A DNA stretch of 47,035 nucleotides, from the NCBI RefSeq assembly GCF_017115025.1, contig NZ_JABXKM010000057.1:1-47035 (forward strand), in the 5' to 3' direction. The notes below the pieces were generated by a model. The model did no database searches. It was not told the origin of the DNA and saw only the letters and a program-made list of their open reading frames with translations. This DNA comes from Nostoc sp. NOS(2021) (GTDB lineage Bacteria; Cyanobacteriota; Cyanobacteriia; Cyanobacteriales; Nostocaceae). The translations under genes and the position numbers were made by a program. Below are positions 21,466 to 30,629 of the stretch, in pieces. The stretch's first letter is position 1. Each line of letters begins with the position of its first letter.

Positions 21466-22722
21466 TTAATTATTTACTAATTTATCTAATTTTTTTAACC
21501 CAAAAATAGCAAAAAGCAAATACCAAAATGTATACGATCCGTATAAAGAGCCAGAAAACATAGTACCTATAGAATATTGAATATAAAGTAACCCTAACCA
21601 ACTCCAAGAGCTATTTTTTGCCATAATTATACCTATTGCTTTGATTGCTGCATAAATATAAATTATCACAAATAAGGAGCCACCTAAAAGCCCAGTAGCA
21701 AGAAACGCTTCTAATATCAGGTTGTGTGGATATCCTAAATTGGGAATTTCTAAACCGTAACCAAATATTGGGTACTCTGTGATAAGTTCACTCGCTTTTT
21801 GATATAGTTCTGGTCGTTGAACAAATCTTGAATCATCAAAATCATCTCCATTCAAAAGAGATGAGAAACGTTCTAATAATCCACTACCAGAATCTATTGA
21901 AAATGAAAATGCGATATTTGCAAAAATAGCAACAATAACAATGATACCGGATATTTTAAATATATTAACCCCCTGGCGTTGCAAACTAACTAATAATAAA
22001 CAAACACATACAATAATCGCTATAATTGGTCCCTTTGAAGCTGCAAAAAATAGCAAAATCAGACCTGTCACCAAAGAAAAAATATATAATATTTTAGTAA
22101 TCCTATTTTTAGAAGATTCTCTGTTTAGTAATACGTACAGACTGATTAACAATAGTGAACCACCTTGATGGCCTAAAGAAATAGGGTTGAATGCCTCTCC
22201 ACCAAGTCTACCTTGTTCAGTAAATGTTTTACTAACTTGTCCTTGTGCAATTAGAGGTAATGCTAGAATTGAAGCGAGCGTTAGAAACATCCAAGATAAA
22301 TACAAATATTTTTTTGACGATTTTAAATCTAAAAATAGAAAAGTTATTCCTGGTATTAAGCAAATACCGAACCAGTTTAATAAGTATTCACTAGATTCTT
22401 TAACCAAGAGGTCATTATAACCTAGATCGTATATTATTCTAAAAGTGTAAAAAATAATAAATATAAAAACCAATAAAGATAATGATACTTTTTTTTGCTT
22501 ATTTGTTTTTGTGTTATTGCTGGCATTAGTCTTCTTTTTGATAAATAAAAGTACTAATATACTTAGTGAAATTACAATTGCTCGATAAGGTATAGTTGTC
22601 AAACGTGAAGTTGAAGCATCTTTGATTGAGGAAGCAATTATTCCATAGCCAAAAAGAGCTATTGAAAATAATAATATTTTTACTTTCAAGTAAAATGACG
22701 AAACAGATATTTTCAAATTCAT
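21466..22722 (-). CDS. O-antigen ligase/polymerase-like membrane protein (Wzy)
   Basis: 418 residues with about ten to twelve transmembrane helices. A large polar loop ('SGSGLLERFSSLLNGDDFDDSRFVQRPELYQKASELITEYPIFGYGLE', about 275-325) precedes the last helices; 'HNLILEAFLATG' follows. This matches the O-antigen ligase/Wzy superfamily. It should polymerise flipped repeat units in the periplasm. Its start overlaps the preceding GT stop by 4 bp. Very AT-rich: the 60 bases at 22501-22560 include only 14 G or C. Confidence 0.82.
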   Translation of the reverse strand: MNLKISVSSFYLKVKILLFSIALFGYGIIASSIKDASTSRLTTIPYRAIVISLSILVLLFIKKKTNASNNTKTNKQKKVSLSLLVFIFIIFYTFRIIYDLGYNDLLVKESSEYLLNWFGICLIPGITFLFLDLKSSKKYLYLSWMFLTLASILALPLIAQGQVSKTFTEQGRLGGEAFNPISLGHQGGSLLLISLYVLLNRESSKNRITKILYIFSLVTGLILLFFAASKGPIIAIIVCVCLLLVSLQRQGVNIFKISGIIVIVAIFANIAFSFSIDSGSGLLERFSSLLNGDDFDDSRFVQRPELYQKASELITEYPIFGYGLEIPNLGYPHNLILEAFLATGLLGGSLFVIIYIYAAIKAIGIIMAKNSSWSWLGLLYIQYSIGTMFSGSLYGSYTFWYLLFAIFGLKKLDKLVNN

Positions 22723-24020
22723 AAATTAGGGCTAATGTTTATTTGTGCATAAATATGCTTAAACAAAGTATGAGAGAAATTCTCTGCTAAATTATCTTCT
22801 ACAAACTCATCTATCATTTTTAAATCAAAAAATATTGCTTGATGCTGCTCATCATTAATAAAATCTATAATACCATTAGCAATTGCTTGAGGCGATGTTG
22901 AATCTACAGTTATCCCAAGCCTATTATGACGTACTAACTGTCCCATTAAACCGTAATTAGATGATAATACAGGTTTTTGTGCAGCAGCAGCCAGCAATAA
23001 TATCCCACTCATTCCAACATGTTTTTGGTAAGGAGCTAGTATCACATCTGCTAGCTGAAAATAGAGATGAACATTCTCTTCTGCTATAAATTCATCACGG
23101 ATAATTATTTGTACAGGTAAGGATTGAGAAATCTTTTTTATTTGACTCTGTATTGATATTTTATCTGTTGATGATATAGAACCTACCAATAATAAACATA
23201 GCTTTTCACAAATATCAGAAGGTAAAAGTTGAATAGCATCTAGTAATTGATAGATGCCTTTACGATTTGTTAATGTACCAAACAAAAGAAATATCTTTTT
23301 GTCTGGATCGATTCTAATTTTTTGGCGTAATTGCTCTATTTTATACTGCTCAGACTTATATATTCTTACCGGATCTGCTAAATGAAAAACTTTAGCTTGA
23401 GAGTGAAGCTTTTCGATATGTTTAATTGCAAACGGATCTAAAGAGAATAAACATTGAAATTGGGGGTTATTTAAAACTCCAGATAAAAGCAATTTTTGTC
23501 GCCATTGTCGAAATATATCTTTCCGAGAAAATGTGTAGTTATCAAACTCTTTGTAATGGAATGTCGGTCTAAAATAAATGCCAGAAAACTTACAAGGAGA
23601 CTTTTTCCCCAAAACTATAGGTAATTGAAGAGTATCCAAATACATTAATAAGCAGTGTTCTGCTTTTAGCTCCCTAGCATATTTACAGTATAGGTTCCAT
23701 TCTCTAAAAATCCTTTTGACTAAAGAATGGTTGCTAATGAAATCAGAATATTCTTCTACAGTTATTGGGATAAATCTAATCTGCGAACTATTCCGATCTA
23801 GAGATATTTTTACAACATCAGAGTGTTCATCGATAAACTTTGGGGATACAACTATATCTAGATTAATTGGTAATTTTGCCTCACAGCAATAATTAATCAA
23901 ATGACTGATGTAACTTGGATGATGTCCTCCTGTAGCCAGATCGAACAGCATAATTCGGTGATTGCTGTTTTCTAAAAGCTGACGTGTGATTGACTCTTCA
24001 GACGGAGGAAAAATACTCAT
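22719..24020 (-). CDS. Glycosyltransferase, GT4-like
   Basis: 433 residues. The N-terminal half carries 'MLFDLATGGHHPSYISHLI'. The C-terminal half carries 'KIFLLFGTLTNRKGIYQLLDAI' (two parts) and 'LAPYQKHVGMSGILLLAAAAQKPVLSS' (two parts), a GT-B donor domain lacking a textbook E-x7-E. It is probably a repeat-unit glycosyltransferase. It is coupled by a 4-bp overlap to the polymerase gene downstream and lies 7 bp after the next GT. Confidence 0.75.
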   Translation of the reverse strand: MSIFPPSEESITRQLLENSNHRIMLFDLATGGHHPSYISHLINYCCEAKLPINLDIVVSPKFIDEHSDVVKISLDRNSSQIRFIPITVEEYSDFISNHSLVKRIFREWNLYCKYARELKAEHCLLMYLDTLQLPIVLGKKSPCKFSGIYFRPTFHYKEFDNYTFSRKDIFRQWRQKLLLSGVLNNPQFQCLFSLDPFAIKHIEKLHSQAKVFHLADPVRIYKSEQYKIEQLRQKIRIDPDKKIFLLFGTLTNRKGIYQLLDAIQLLPSDICEKLCLLLVGSISSTDKISIQSQIKKISQSLPVQIIIRDEFIAEENVHLYFQLADVILAPYQKHVGMSGILLLAAAAQKPVLSSNYGLMGQLVRHNRLGITVDSTSPQAIANGIIDFINDEQHQAIFFDLKMIDEFVEDNLAENFSHTLFKHIYAQINISPNL

Positions 24021-24027
24021 AATTAAA

Positions 24028-25284
24028 TTACGATAACCTATTTAACAGAAAATTTATGAATGGTTTAGTTTTAGTGTAAAAGTCAAATTCTTCTTTAAAA
24101 CAATCCAAAGCATTTTTACTATAGAATTCATAGTTGTTTAAAATCTTTTCAAGAGCTTGTTCAATTTCTAAAGAATTAGAAGGATCTCTAATCACAATCC
24201 CAAATTGATATTTATTATTTAATTCAGCTAGAGATTGTAGATCGTTCATAAGAACAGGTTTTCCATATTCTAAGTATCCAGACAACTTGCCTGAAGCTTT
24301 GGCAATCTCGGAGTTATTTGCATCTATATCTTTATAAAAAGCTAAACCAATAGTAATTGAGCTAAAAACTTTATATATTTCCTCTAAAGGAAGCGGATCT
24401 AAAGATAAGAATAGATTTTGAGAATTAATGTTTCTTAATGAAACAATGTAAGGATCGTCCAATTGTCTCTTTTTACGTTCATGAAAAACTAAAGAAACAT
24501 TTTTCTGCTTGATAGATTTAAAAGCATAAGCTAGAGTACTACAAAAAACATCATCGTTAACCATCCCAGCTTGAATAACTAAACAATGATCCTCTTGCCG
24601 ATTTAAATTAAATTTTTCTACAAAATAGTTACAGGAGAGATTACCTCCAGAGGTTAATGATTTTGAATTAACTGAATTGGGGATATAAAATACTTGTTTA
24701 TGATGATATTCATGATATTCAGAGAGATGCCTAAAACGTGCTTCGTCTTGAATTAAAATGCAATCCATTTTTTTGTAAATAAATCGTTCTAGTATTCTAC
24801 CAATTCGGTCAAATTTTGTGTTTTTCTGATTTCTCAATTCCAGGGAAAAATATACTAAATTGCTTTTAAAAAAGAAAGATTCGGCGAATGCCAAAATACT
24901 TCCTCTTGAATCAATACCAATACTAATTTCACTTTTACAACCCACAAAACCTTGTTTAATTTTATGAGCTAATATCTGGAATGTAAACAAAATTAATTCT
25001 ATAACTCGAACTAATAAACCCAAATTATTTTGATAAAAAATTTGAGAAAATTTTAGAGAAATTGAAGGATTTATATAGAGAACAAAAATGCCCGTAGGTA
25101 ATTGCTCAATTCTAGGATAATTTGATTTTACAGTATAAATAGTAACAATATATCCATTCTGGGCTAAAACTTTTGCTAAATTAATAGTGGATGGGGAAGC
25201 ACTCAGCCAATCATCATAAAAGAATATAGAACATGGCTTATTTGTATTCATATTATCGCTCGGTAATTTGCCAAAAAGACTCAT
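24028..25284 (-). CDS. Glycosyltransferase, GT4-like (divergent)
   Basis: 418 residues. A GT-B arrangement is suggested by 'DDWLSASPSTINLAKVLAQNGYIVTIYT' (two parts), a middle segment 'FYIPNSVNSKSL' and a C-terminal 'GLAFYKDIDANNSEIAKASGKLSGYLEYGKPVL' (two parts). The first ATG overlaps the aminotransferase stop by 4 bp (25281-25284), supporting that start; an internal Met 12 (MNTNKP) is the alternative. A sharp base-composition change occurs at this gene boundary. Sugar specificity is unknown. Confidence 0.72.
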   Translation of the reverse strand: MSLFGKLPSDNMNTNKPCSIFFYDDWLSASPSTINLAKVLAQNGYIVTIYTVKSNYPRIEQLPTGIFVLYINPSISLKFSQIFYQNNLGLLVRVIELILFTFQILAHKIKQGFVGCKSEISIGIDSRGSILAFAESFFFKSNLVYFSLELRNQKNTKFDRIGRILERFIYKKMDCILIQDEARFRHLSEYHEYHHKQVFYIPNSVNSKSLTSGGNLSCNYFVEKFNLNRQEDHCLVIQAGMVNDDVFCSTLAYAFKSIKQKNVSLVFHERKKRQLDDPYIVSLRNINSQNLFLSLDPLPLEEIYKVFSSITIGLAFYKDIDANNSEIAKASGKLSGYLEYGKPVLMNDLQSLAELNNKYQFGIVIRDPSNSLEIEQALEKILNNYEFYSKNALDCFKEEFDFYTKTKPFINFLLNRLS

Positions 25285-26396
25285 TTCAATACCTCCCGCA
25301 GTGTAAGTGATACCCTTTGAATTTGCTCATCGGTCAACGCCATCCCGCTAGGTATATAAAAACCGCGACGGGCAATTTTTTCTGCTACAGGACAAGACAC
25401 ATCATCAAACAACCCCATTTTTCGGAATACAGGTTGCTCGTGCATAGACCAGAAAAAGGGACGAGTGCCAATTTTATGCTTACCCAAACGCTGCATTGCC
25501 TCGACCGCATCAAAGGGCACTTCATCCTTCAACACCAAGCCATACACCCAATAAATATTCTCGGCATAGTCAGTTTTTGGGATGGGTAACTGTAAACCAG
25601 CAATATCTGATAACAGTTCTGTATATCTTTGCCCCATGTGGCGTTTGCGAGCCACAAATTCATCCAGTCGTTCCAACTGGGCAACCCCAAGAGCCGCTTG
25701 CAAATTGGTCATGCGGAAATTCCAGCCCAATTCTTCATGGACAAAGCGTTTGTGGGGCTGAAAGCACAGATTGCGTAAAGAACGGCAACGTTCCGCCAAT
25801 TTTTCATCATCCGTAACCAGCATTCCCCCCTCACCAGTGGTGATGTGCTTGTTGGGGTAGAAGCTAAAGGTACTTATGTCGCCAAAACTACCGCAGGGAT
25901 GACCTTTATAGGTTTGACCGTGCATTTCGGCAGCATCTTCAATGATTTTCAGCCCATGTTTATCAGCCAAGGCTAGGACTGGCTCCATATCTGTAGGCAA
26001 CCCATAGATATGCACAACCATGATGGCTTTTGTTCTCGGTGTGATTTTCGCCTCAATCTGGCTGACATCCATATTCCAGGTATGGCGATCGCAATCTACC
26101 ACCACTGGCATAGCACCAGCACGCACAATCGCAGCAGCACAGGAAATAATTGTGAATGTAGGGAGAATCACCTCATCCCCTTGACCAATTCCTAATGCGG
26201 CAACTGCCGCATCAAGAGCAACAGAACCATTGCTAACAGCAATACCATATTTACGTCCTAATCGGGTAGCAAATTGTTCTTCAAATTGTTTAATAAACGG
26301 TCCTTCCGAAGAAATCCAGCCTGTTTCGATACACTCAAATAAATATTTCTTCTCGTTGCCATCTAGCAGTGGCTCATTTACTGGAACTGGATTCAT
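25281..26396 (-). CDS. DegT/DnrJ/EryC1/StrS aminotransferase, perosamine-synthase-like
   Basis: 371 residues. The PLP-binding lysine is K183 in 'SFYPNKHITTGEGGM'. The cofactor-ring region is 'IIEDAAEMHGQTY' (about 151-163). The opening 'VNEPLLDGNEKKYLFECIETGWISSEGPF' (two parts) closely recalls GDP-perosamine synthase (RfbE/Per), which aminates GDP-4-keto-6-deoxymannose. No GDP-mannose dehydratase is in this window, so the substrate is inferred. It overlaps the cupin gene upstream and the GT downstream by 4 bp each. Its base composition is ordinary, unlike the AT-rich genes after it. Confidence 0.87.
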   Translation of the reverse strand: MNPVPVNEPLLDGNEKKYLFECIETGWISSEGPFIKQFEEQFATRLGRKYGIAVSNGSVALDAAVAALGIGQGDEVILPTFTIISCAAAIVRAGAMPVVVDCDRHTWNMDVSQIEAKITPRTKAIMVVHIYGLPTDMEPVLALADKHGLKIIEDAAEMHGQTYKGHPCGSFGDISTFSFYPNKHITTGEGGMLVTDDEKLAERCRSLRNLCFQPHKRFVHEELGWNFRMTNLQAALGVAQLERLDEFVARKRHMGQRYTELLSDIAGLQLPIPKTDYAENIYWVYGLVLKDEVPFDAVEAMQRLGKHKIGTRPFFWSMHEQPVFRKMGLFDDVSCPVAEKIARRGFYIPSGMALTDEQIQRVSLTLREVLK

Positions 26397-26836
26397 AGCT
26401 TACTCAACTCAACTATTTTGGCTTGCTCTGCGGTAATGCCAATAAATCTGGTTTTGTCCTGCTCACCCACATAGGGACCTTGCTTAACTTCAATCATCTC
26501 GATTTCTTCAAGCACCTCAAAACCATGTCCACCAGTGACTAAGAGGATGACATCACCAGATTCTAAAATTCGGCTTTCCAGGTATTTCTGGTGGTTGCTG
26601 TAAAAGTCTACCCGCAACTTCCCCTTTCTAATGAATAAAACTTCTTGGGTATATTGCACTTCACGAGGTACAGGATTGTGGACGTGGGGTTGAATGGCTT
26701 TCCCCACTGGGTGACGCATATAAGCCATCTGTTGAGAAAGTTCATTGGGTGTGAAAAAGTGAATCCCTGGTTTGTCAAATCTTTGGGAAACAATTAGGGC
26801 GAGTAGCTGATTCTGGTGGGTAATTTGGTCGATCAT
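26393..26836 (-). CDS. Cupin-fold protein of the polysaccharide cluster
   Basis: 147 residues. A single cupin barrel shows a histidine-rich metal-binding motif ('QPHVHNPVPREVQYTQEVLFI', two parts) and a second motif around 'GDVILLVTGGHGFEVLE'. It is translationally coupled to the aminotransferase by a 4-bp overlap. Cupins beside DegT enzymes can be sugar-nucleotide isomerases or epimerases (as FdtA and RmlC), but this sequence does not match those clearly. A sugar-modifying or regulatory role is inference only. Confidence 0.75.
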   Translation of the reverse strand: MIDQITHQNQLLALIVSQRFDKPGIHFFTPNELSQQMAYMRHPVGKAIQPHVHNPVPREVQYTQEVLFIRKGKLRVDFYSNHQKYLESRILESGDVILLVTGGHGFEVLEEIEMIEVKQGPYVGEQDKTRFIGITAEQAKIVELSKL

Positions 26837-26923
26837 TTTTGCAATGAGGGTAAATTTTATCTAATTTCCGCAATCCTAAATAATTGCTGAGTGTGTAACA
26901 GCTGTAACTAGAAGATGCAGTTC

Positions 26924-28411
26924 TCACAAACCAACTCGGATTGCCATAGAGCGCAAGGCTTTTTTTACTTTAAGTTGTTCAGCAGAATGAAGAACATACA
27001 TAAAAATAAATAAAACGGCTACCATTGCTATTGCTAGTGATAGCAAATATGTCAAAATATTATTGAGATGAAGCAGAAAAACAATCAATGTCCATAAGAA
27101 TAAGAAACCACTTAAACCAGTTAGATTTCTTAGTAGCAATAAATCTTCTGATTTAACATTAGCAATTGCTGGATACACAAGTAACAACACTTCAACGATG
27201 CTACTGGTTACGTGACTTATCAAGAAGCCTAATGCACCATACCGAGGAATTAGGACTAGAGCAGGTAGAACCCAGCATACTGCACCGATGGTACTCCCCC
27301 ATCCTACTCTGGCTGTTTTGCCATCTACTACTAAATACTGGATTGAGACTGCGGTTATCCCTGTTAGTACACTTGCCCACAGAAATAACCAAGCTAGGAT
27401 AATTGCTGGTTGATAGTCTGTTCCAAAAAGCCAAGTTATGAGATTAGGTAAAAACAAACAGGTCGTACTTGATGAAAGCAAAAGCAGAATCCATACACTT
27501 CTCAAATGTACAGATTTTAAATATCCATGTTGACCTTCGTTTGTGGAACTAGCAGATAGATGGGAAATGACGGCTGGAGCAATTGCTAATGGAATAAACC
27601 CAACCAGTGATCCCATATTTTGAGCTGCTCGTAAATATCCTAAACTCTCTAAGCCACTATAATGACTCACTAATCCCATCAACGGCAGGTTGATCAAACT
27701 GAACAGAAGATTTGTGCCTAGATAGTAAGGCAAACCAAATTTGAGAATGGAGCGCACTTCTTGCCAAAAGTGGTCAAAGCGCAAGTGAATTGCTTTAGCT
27801 TGAAGCACTGGTTTCACAATCAAATAACTCCAAACAATCTGAAGAACTGCGGATAAAATTAGCCCTCCAATTGCTCCTTTCAAACCAAACTGCCATGCAG
27901 ATAATAGAGTTACAGTGTTACCGACGATCAACCCTAGAGATGACCGAATGGCATAAGCTCGGAAATCTTGTAATCCTACGAGAAAGAGTAAAGGAATATT
28001 ACCCAGAGGCTGTAACCCAGCTAAGATAGCGGCTGCACCCAACCAAGGGGAAACACCGGGTTCTGTCAACCAATGTTCAGCCAGTGGTTTGCGGAAAAGC
28101 CAAACTCCTAAACCCATGACAACATTAACAGAACAAATCAGCGTAAAAGCAACACCAAACAGCCGCCCAATTGCCTCTGTTCCAATTGTTTGATGTCTAG
28201 CACCATTACGTTGTAGCGCAATTTCTATACCCAGACCAGAGAACCCTTGGACTGTCTGCGCTAATGAAATAACAATATTGTAAATTCCTAGAGATTGAGG
28301 ACCTAGTAATCTCGCTATTATAGGCAAAGCTAAAGCATTTGTTAACTTGGAAATAATATTGGCTACGCTTAACCAAGCACCACTCTTAATTAAGCTAGTA
28401 ATTGTACTCAT
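26924..28411 (-). CDS. Polysaccharide flippase, Wzx type (MOP superfamily)
   Basis: 495 residues with about 12-14 transmembrane helices. The N-terminus 'SGAWLSVANIISKLTNALALPIIARLLGPQSLGIYNIV' (two parts) is the classic start of Wzx/RfbX flippases. It moves undecaprenyl-diphosphate-linked repeat units across the cytoplasmic membrane. Its first 17 bases overlap the 3' end of the Wzc-like kinase gene, so expression is coupled to chain-length control. Confidence 0.9.
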   Translation of the reverse strand: MSTITSLIKSGAWLSVANIISKLTNALALPIIARLLGPQSLGIYNIVISLAQTVQGFSGLGIEIALQRNGARHQTIGTEAIGRLFGVAFTLICSVNVVMGLGVWLFRKPLAEHWLTEPGVSPWLGAAAILAGLQPLGNIPLLFLVGLQDFRAYAIRSSLGLIVGNTVTLLSAWQFGLKGAIGGLILSAVLQIVWSYLIVKPVLQAKAIHLRFDHFWQEVRSILKFGLPYYLGTNLLFSLINLPLMGLVSHYSGLESLGYLRAAQNMGSLVGFIPLAIAPAVISHLSASSTNEGQHGYLKSVHLRSVWILLLLSSSTTCLFLPNLITWLFGTDYQPAIILAWLFLWASVLTGITAVSIQYLVVDGKTARVGWGSTIGAVCWVLPALVLIPRYGALGFLISHVTSSIVEVLLLVYPAIANVKSEDLLLLRNLTGLSGFLFLWTLIVFLLHLNNILTYLLSLAIAMVAVLFIFMYVLHSAEQLKVKKALRSMAIRVGL

Positions 28412-30629
28412 ATATATAGTACATATAGTAAATAAATAAACTTCTTGAACGTCGAATCCCAGGCAAACTTATCTGACTCAAAGCAGACCTTTTTCTACCG
28501 TAAGACCCCCTAGAGTGATAGTAACCAGACCCGCTTTCAGTAGTAACCGCATTCACCACCATTCCTAAAACGTGCGATCGCGCTTGCTCAAGCATCATCT
28601 TCGTACTCTTAGCAACAGCAGAGTCAAGCACTCCAGGACGTACAACCAGCAATATCCCATCTGCCATCTTGCCTAGCATCAGTCCATCACCAAACAAACT
28701 CAAGGCAGGAGTATCAATAATGACACAATCATAATCTTTGGCTGCCTCTTGAATTAACAAAGCCATGCGCTGTGAGTCTAGCAATGCTGCCGGATTAGGT
28801 GGAATTGTTCCAACGGTTAGCACATCTAAGTTAACCATTACTTTTTGGGTAGTGCAGGAAAACTCTGCTTGACCGACTAAAACATTACTCAGTCCTAGCA
28901 AGTTGGGTAATTTCCAGATTTGTTGTTGGCAAGAGTGACGCATATCCGCATCTACCAACAGCACTTTGCGTCCCATATGTGCTTTAGCCACTGCCAGGTT
29001 AGATGCCACAAACGACCTACCTTCACCTGGACTTGAACTAACCACAGCAATTACTTTTAGCGGTTTATCAAAAACGGTAAAATCCAAGTTCGTCTGAAGC
29101 ATCTCAAAGGCTGAATTCGCTACCGAGTAAGGATTCTCTCTCATTGACAGTTCTAATAAAGACTCTGCCTCACCACCTTTAGATTTTTGACCTAAGTGAG
29201 GAATTGTACCCAGCAACGGATAATCAAATAGCTGTTGAGCTTGCTCAATAGTTTTCAGGGATTGATCCATAGCTTCCAACATTAAAGCTATCCCCACACC
29301 TAATAAAATTCCCAAAAATCCACCCACCGCCAGGTCGAGTGTAGTTTTGTCAGGTGCTTTGTTAGGAAGTAAAGCTATAGATACCACCTGTGCATTACCG
29401 ACATTTTGATTGACAGCGACATCCACTTCTTGCGATCGCTTCAGCAGTTCTTCATAAGTTCCTCGTGCTACTTGCAACTGTCGCTCTAGCTGTTGTTGGT
29501 TTTGTTGCAATTGAGGTAAGACACCCAACCGTTTTTGGGACATTGTGTATGCATCCTGCAAAACCTTAATTCGATTGGCTAATGCTGAACGTTCCACATC
29601 CGACTGCACCAACTGAGCAGTTAGAGTCTGCTTGAGTTCTCCCATCTGTAAATTTTGCGTTGGTACAGATTTTTCGCTGCCCGCGTTTTCCGAAACTCGC
29701 ATTCCTAACTGTTTTTTGAGAGCTGCTGCTTTTGCCATCAAATTAACGATCGCTGGATGTTCATTTGTATAGCGAGTCTGTGCCACCGCTAACTCGTTTT
29801 CCACTTTCTGATATTCTGTTAGCACCTCCTGCACACCTTTGGATTGACTTAAATTGCCTATATCTAAAGCTTGCAGCGAATTCAATTTCAATTGGCGTTG
29901 CAGAAGTTGTGAGCGAGTCGCGGCATCTACCAAGTTTGACTGAGCTTGAGTTATCTGACCAGATAACTCATTGAGCCTTTCTACACCTGTGGTAGCTTCT
30001 TGGTCTAAAGCAACTACCTTGTTTTCTTCTTTAAACTTACGCAAAGCTGTCTCTGCTCTAATTACCCTTGCCTCTACATCAGGCAATTGGTTACTCAAAA
30101 ATCTCTTTGCAACCCTTGCCTGGGCTTGATTAACGTTAATATTGTTTGCTAGGTAATATTTCATCATCGAATTCACAACAGCTGCGGCTTCTTTTGGATC
30201 GCTACTGCGGTAAGAAATCGCCAAAATATCTGTACCTCGGATACTTTTCACCTTGAGTTTTTTGAGAAACTCATCTATTTCTAGAGGTGTTCCTTTCTTA
30301 TCTGTCAGGCTTAGGCTAGTAATGGTTTTCTTAACTATTGGATTGGAGCGAATTATCTCAGCTTCTGTATCCAATGGGCTGCTTAGTTGAGTCACACCGT
30401 TTAACTCTCCAACTTGTGTCGAGGGACTTGTCAGCGAAGAAACACGGTCAGTTTTGCTGAAAAGCAACTTGCCTTCTGCTTCATAAATTGGTTTTTGTCT
30501 GATGGCAATTAAAGCTGACAGTCCAAAAACAGAGCCAGTCACCGCAGCTATCAGTAGCCAACGCCTTTTCAGAATCAGCCAGTATTGTTGCAAATCTAGG
30601 GAGTTTTGGTCTTCTTGGTTAGAGGGCAT
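28395..30629 (-). CDS. Polysaccharide co-polymerase / BY-kinase-like protein (Wzc/GumC type)
   Basis: 744 residues. A cytoplasmic tail and first helix (about 24-44) precede a Wzz periplasmic domain with long coiled coils (about 180-400). A second helix ('LAVGGFLGILLGVGIALML', about 429-447) leads to a C-terminal P-loop domain. That domain has Walker A 'SSSPGEGRSFVASN', Walker A' 'VLLVDADMRH' and Walker B 'CVIIDTPAL'. The usual Walker A lysine is replaced by R538, which may weaken nucleotide hydrolysis. The last eleven residues contain seven tyrosines (Y734-Y744), like the autophosphorylated cluster of BY-kinases. It would control chain length and polymer assembly with Wzy and Wzx. First gene of the eleven-gene minus-strand set. 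Confidence 0.9.
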   Translation of the reverse strand: MPSNQEDQNSLDLQQYWLILKRRWLLIAAVTGSVFGLSALIAIRQKPIYEAEGKLLFSKTDRVSSLTSPSTQVGELNGVTQLSSPLDTEAEIIRSNPIVKKTITSLSLTDKKGTPLEIDEFLKKLKVKSIRGTDILAISYRSSDPKEAAAVVNSMMKYYLANNINVNQAQARVAKRFLSNQLPDVEARVIRAETALRKFKEENKVVALDQEATTGVERLNELSGQITQAQSNLVDAATRSQLLQRQLKLNSLQALDIGNLSQSKGVQEVLTEYQKVENELAVAQTRYTNEHPAIVNLMAKAAALKKQLGMRVSENAGSEKSVPTQNLQMGELKQTLTAQLVQSDVERSALANRIKVLQDAYTMSQKRLGVLPQLQQNQQQLERQLQVARGTYEELLKRSQEVDVAVNQNVGNAQVVSIALLPNKAPDKTTLDLAVGGFLGILLGVGIALMLEAMDQSLKTIEQAQQLFDYPLLGTIPHLGQKSKGGEAESLLELSMRENPYSVANSAFEMLQTNLDFTVFDKPLKVIAVVSSSPGEGRSFVASNLAVAKAHMGRKVLLVDADMRHSCQQQIWKLPNLLGLSNVLVGQAEFSCTTQKVMVNLDVLTVGTIPPNPAALLDSQRMALLIQEAAKDYDCVIIDTPALSLFGDGLMLGKMADGILLVVRPGVLDSAVAKSTKMMLEQARSHVLGMVVNAVTTESGSGYYHSRGSYGRKRSALSQISLPGIRRSRSLFIYYMYYIYEYNY

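Noticed and set aside
25317-26436. Plus-strand frames of 61-106 codons opposite the aminotransferase
   Set aside because: Antisense shadows of a conserved enzyme with an intact active-site lysine.
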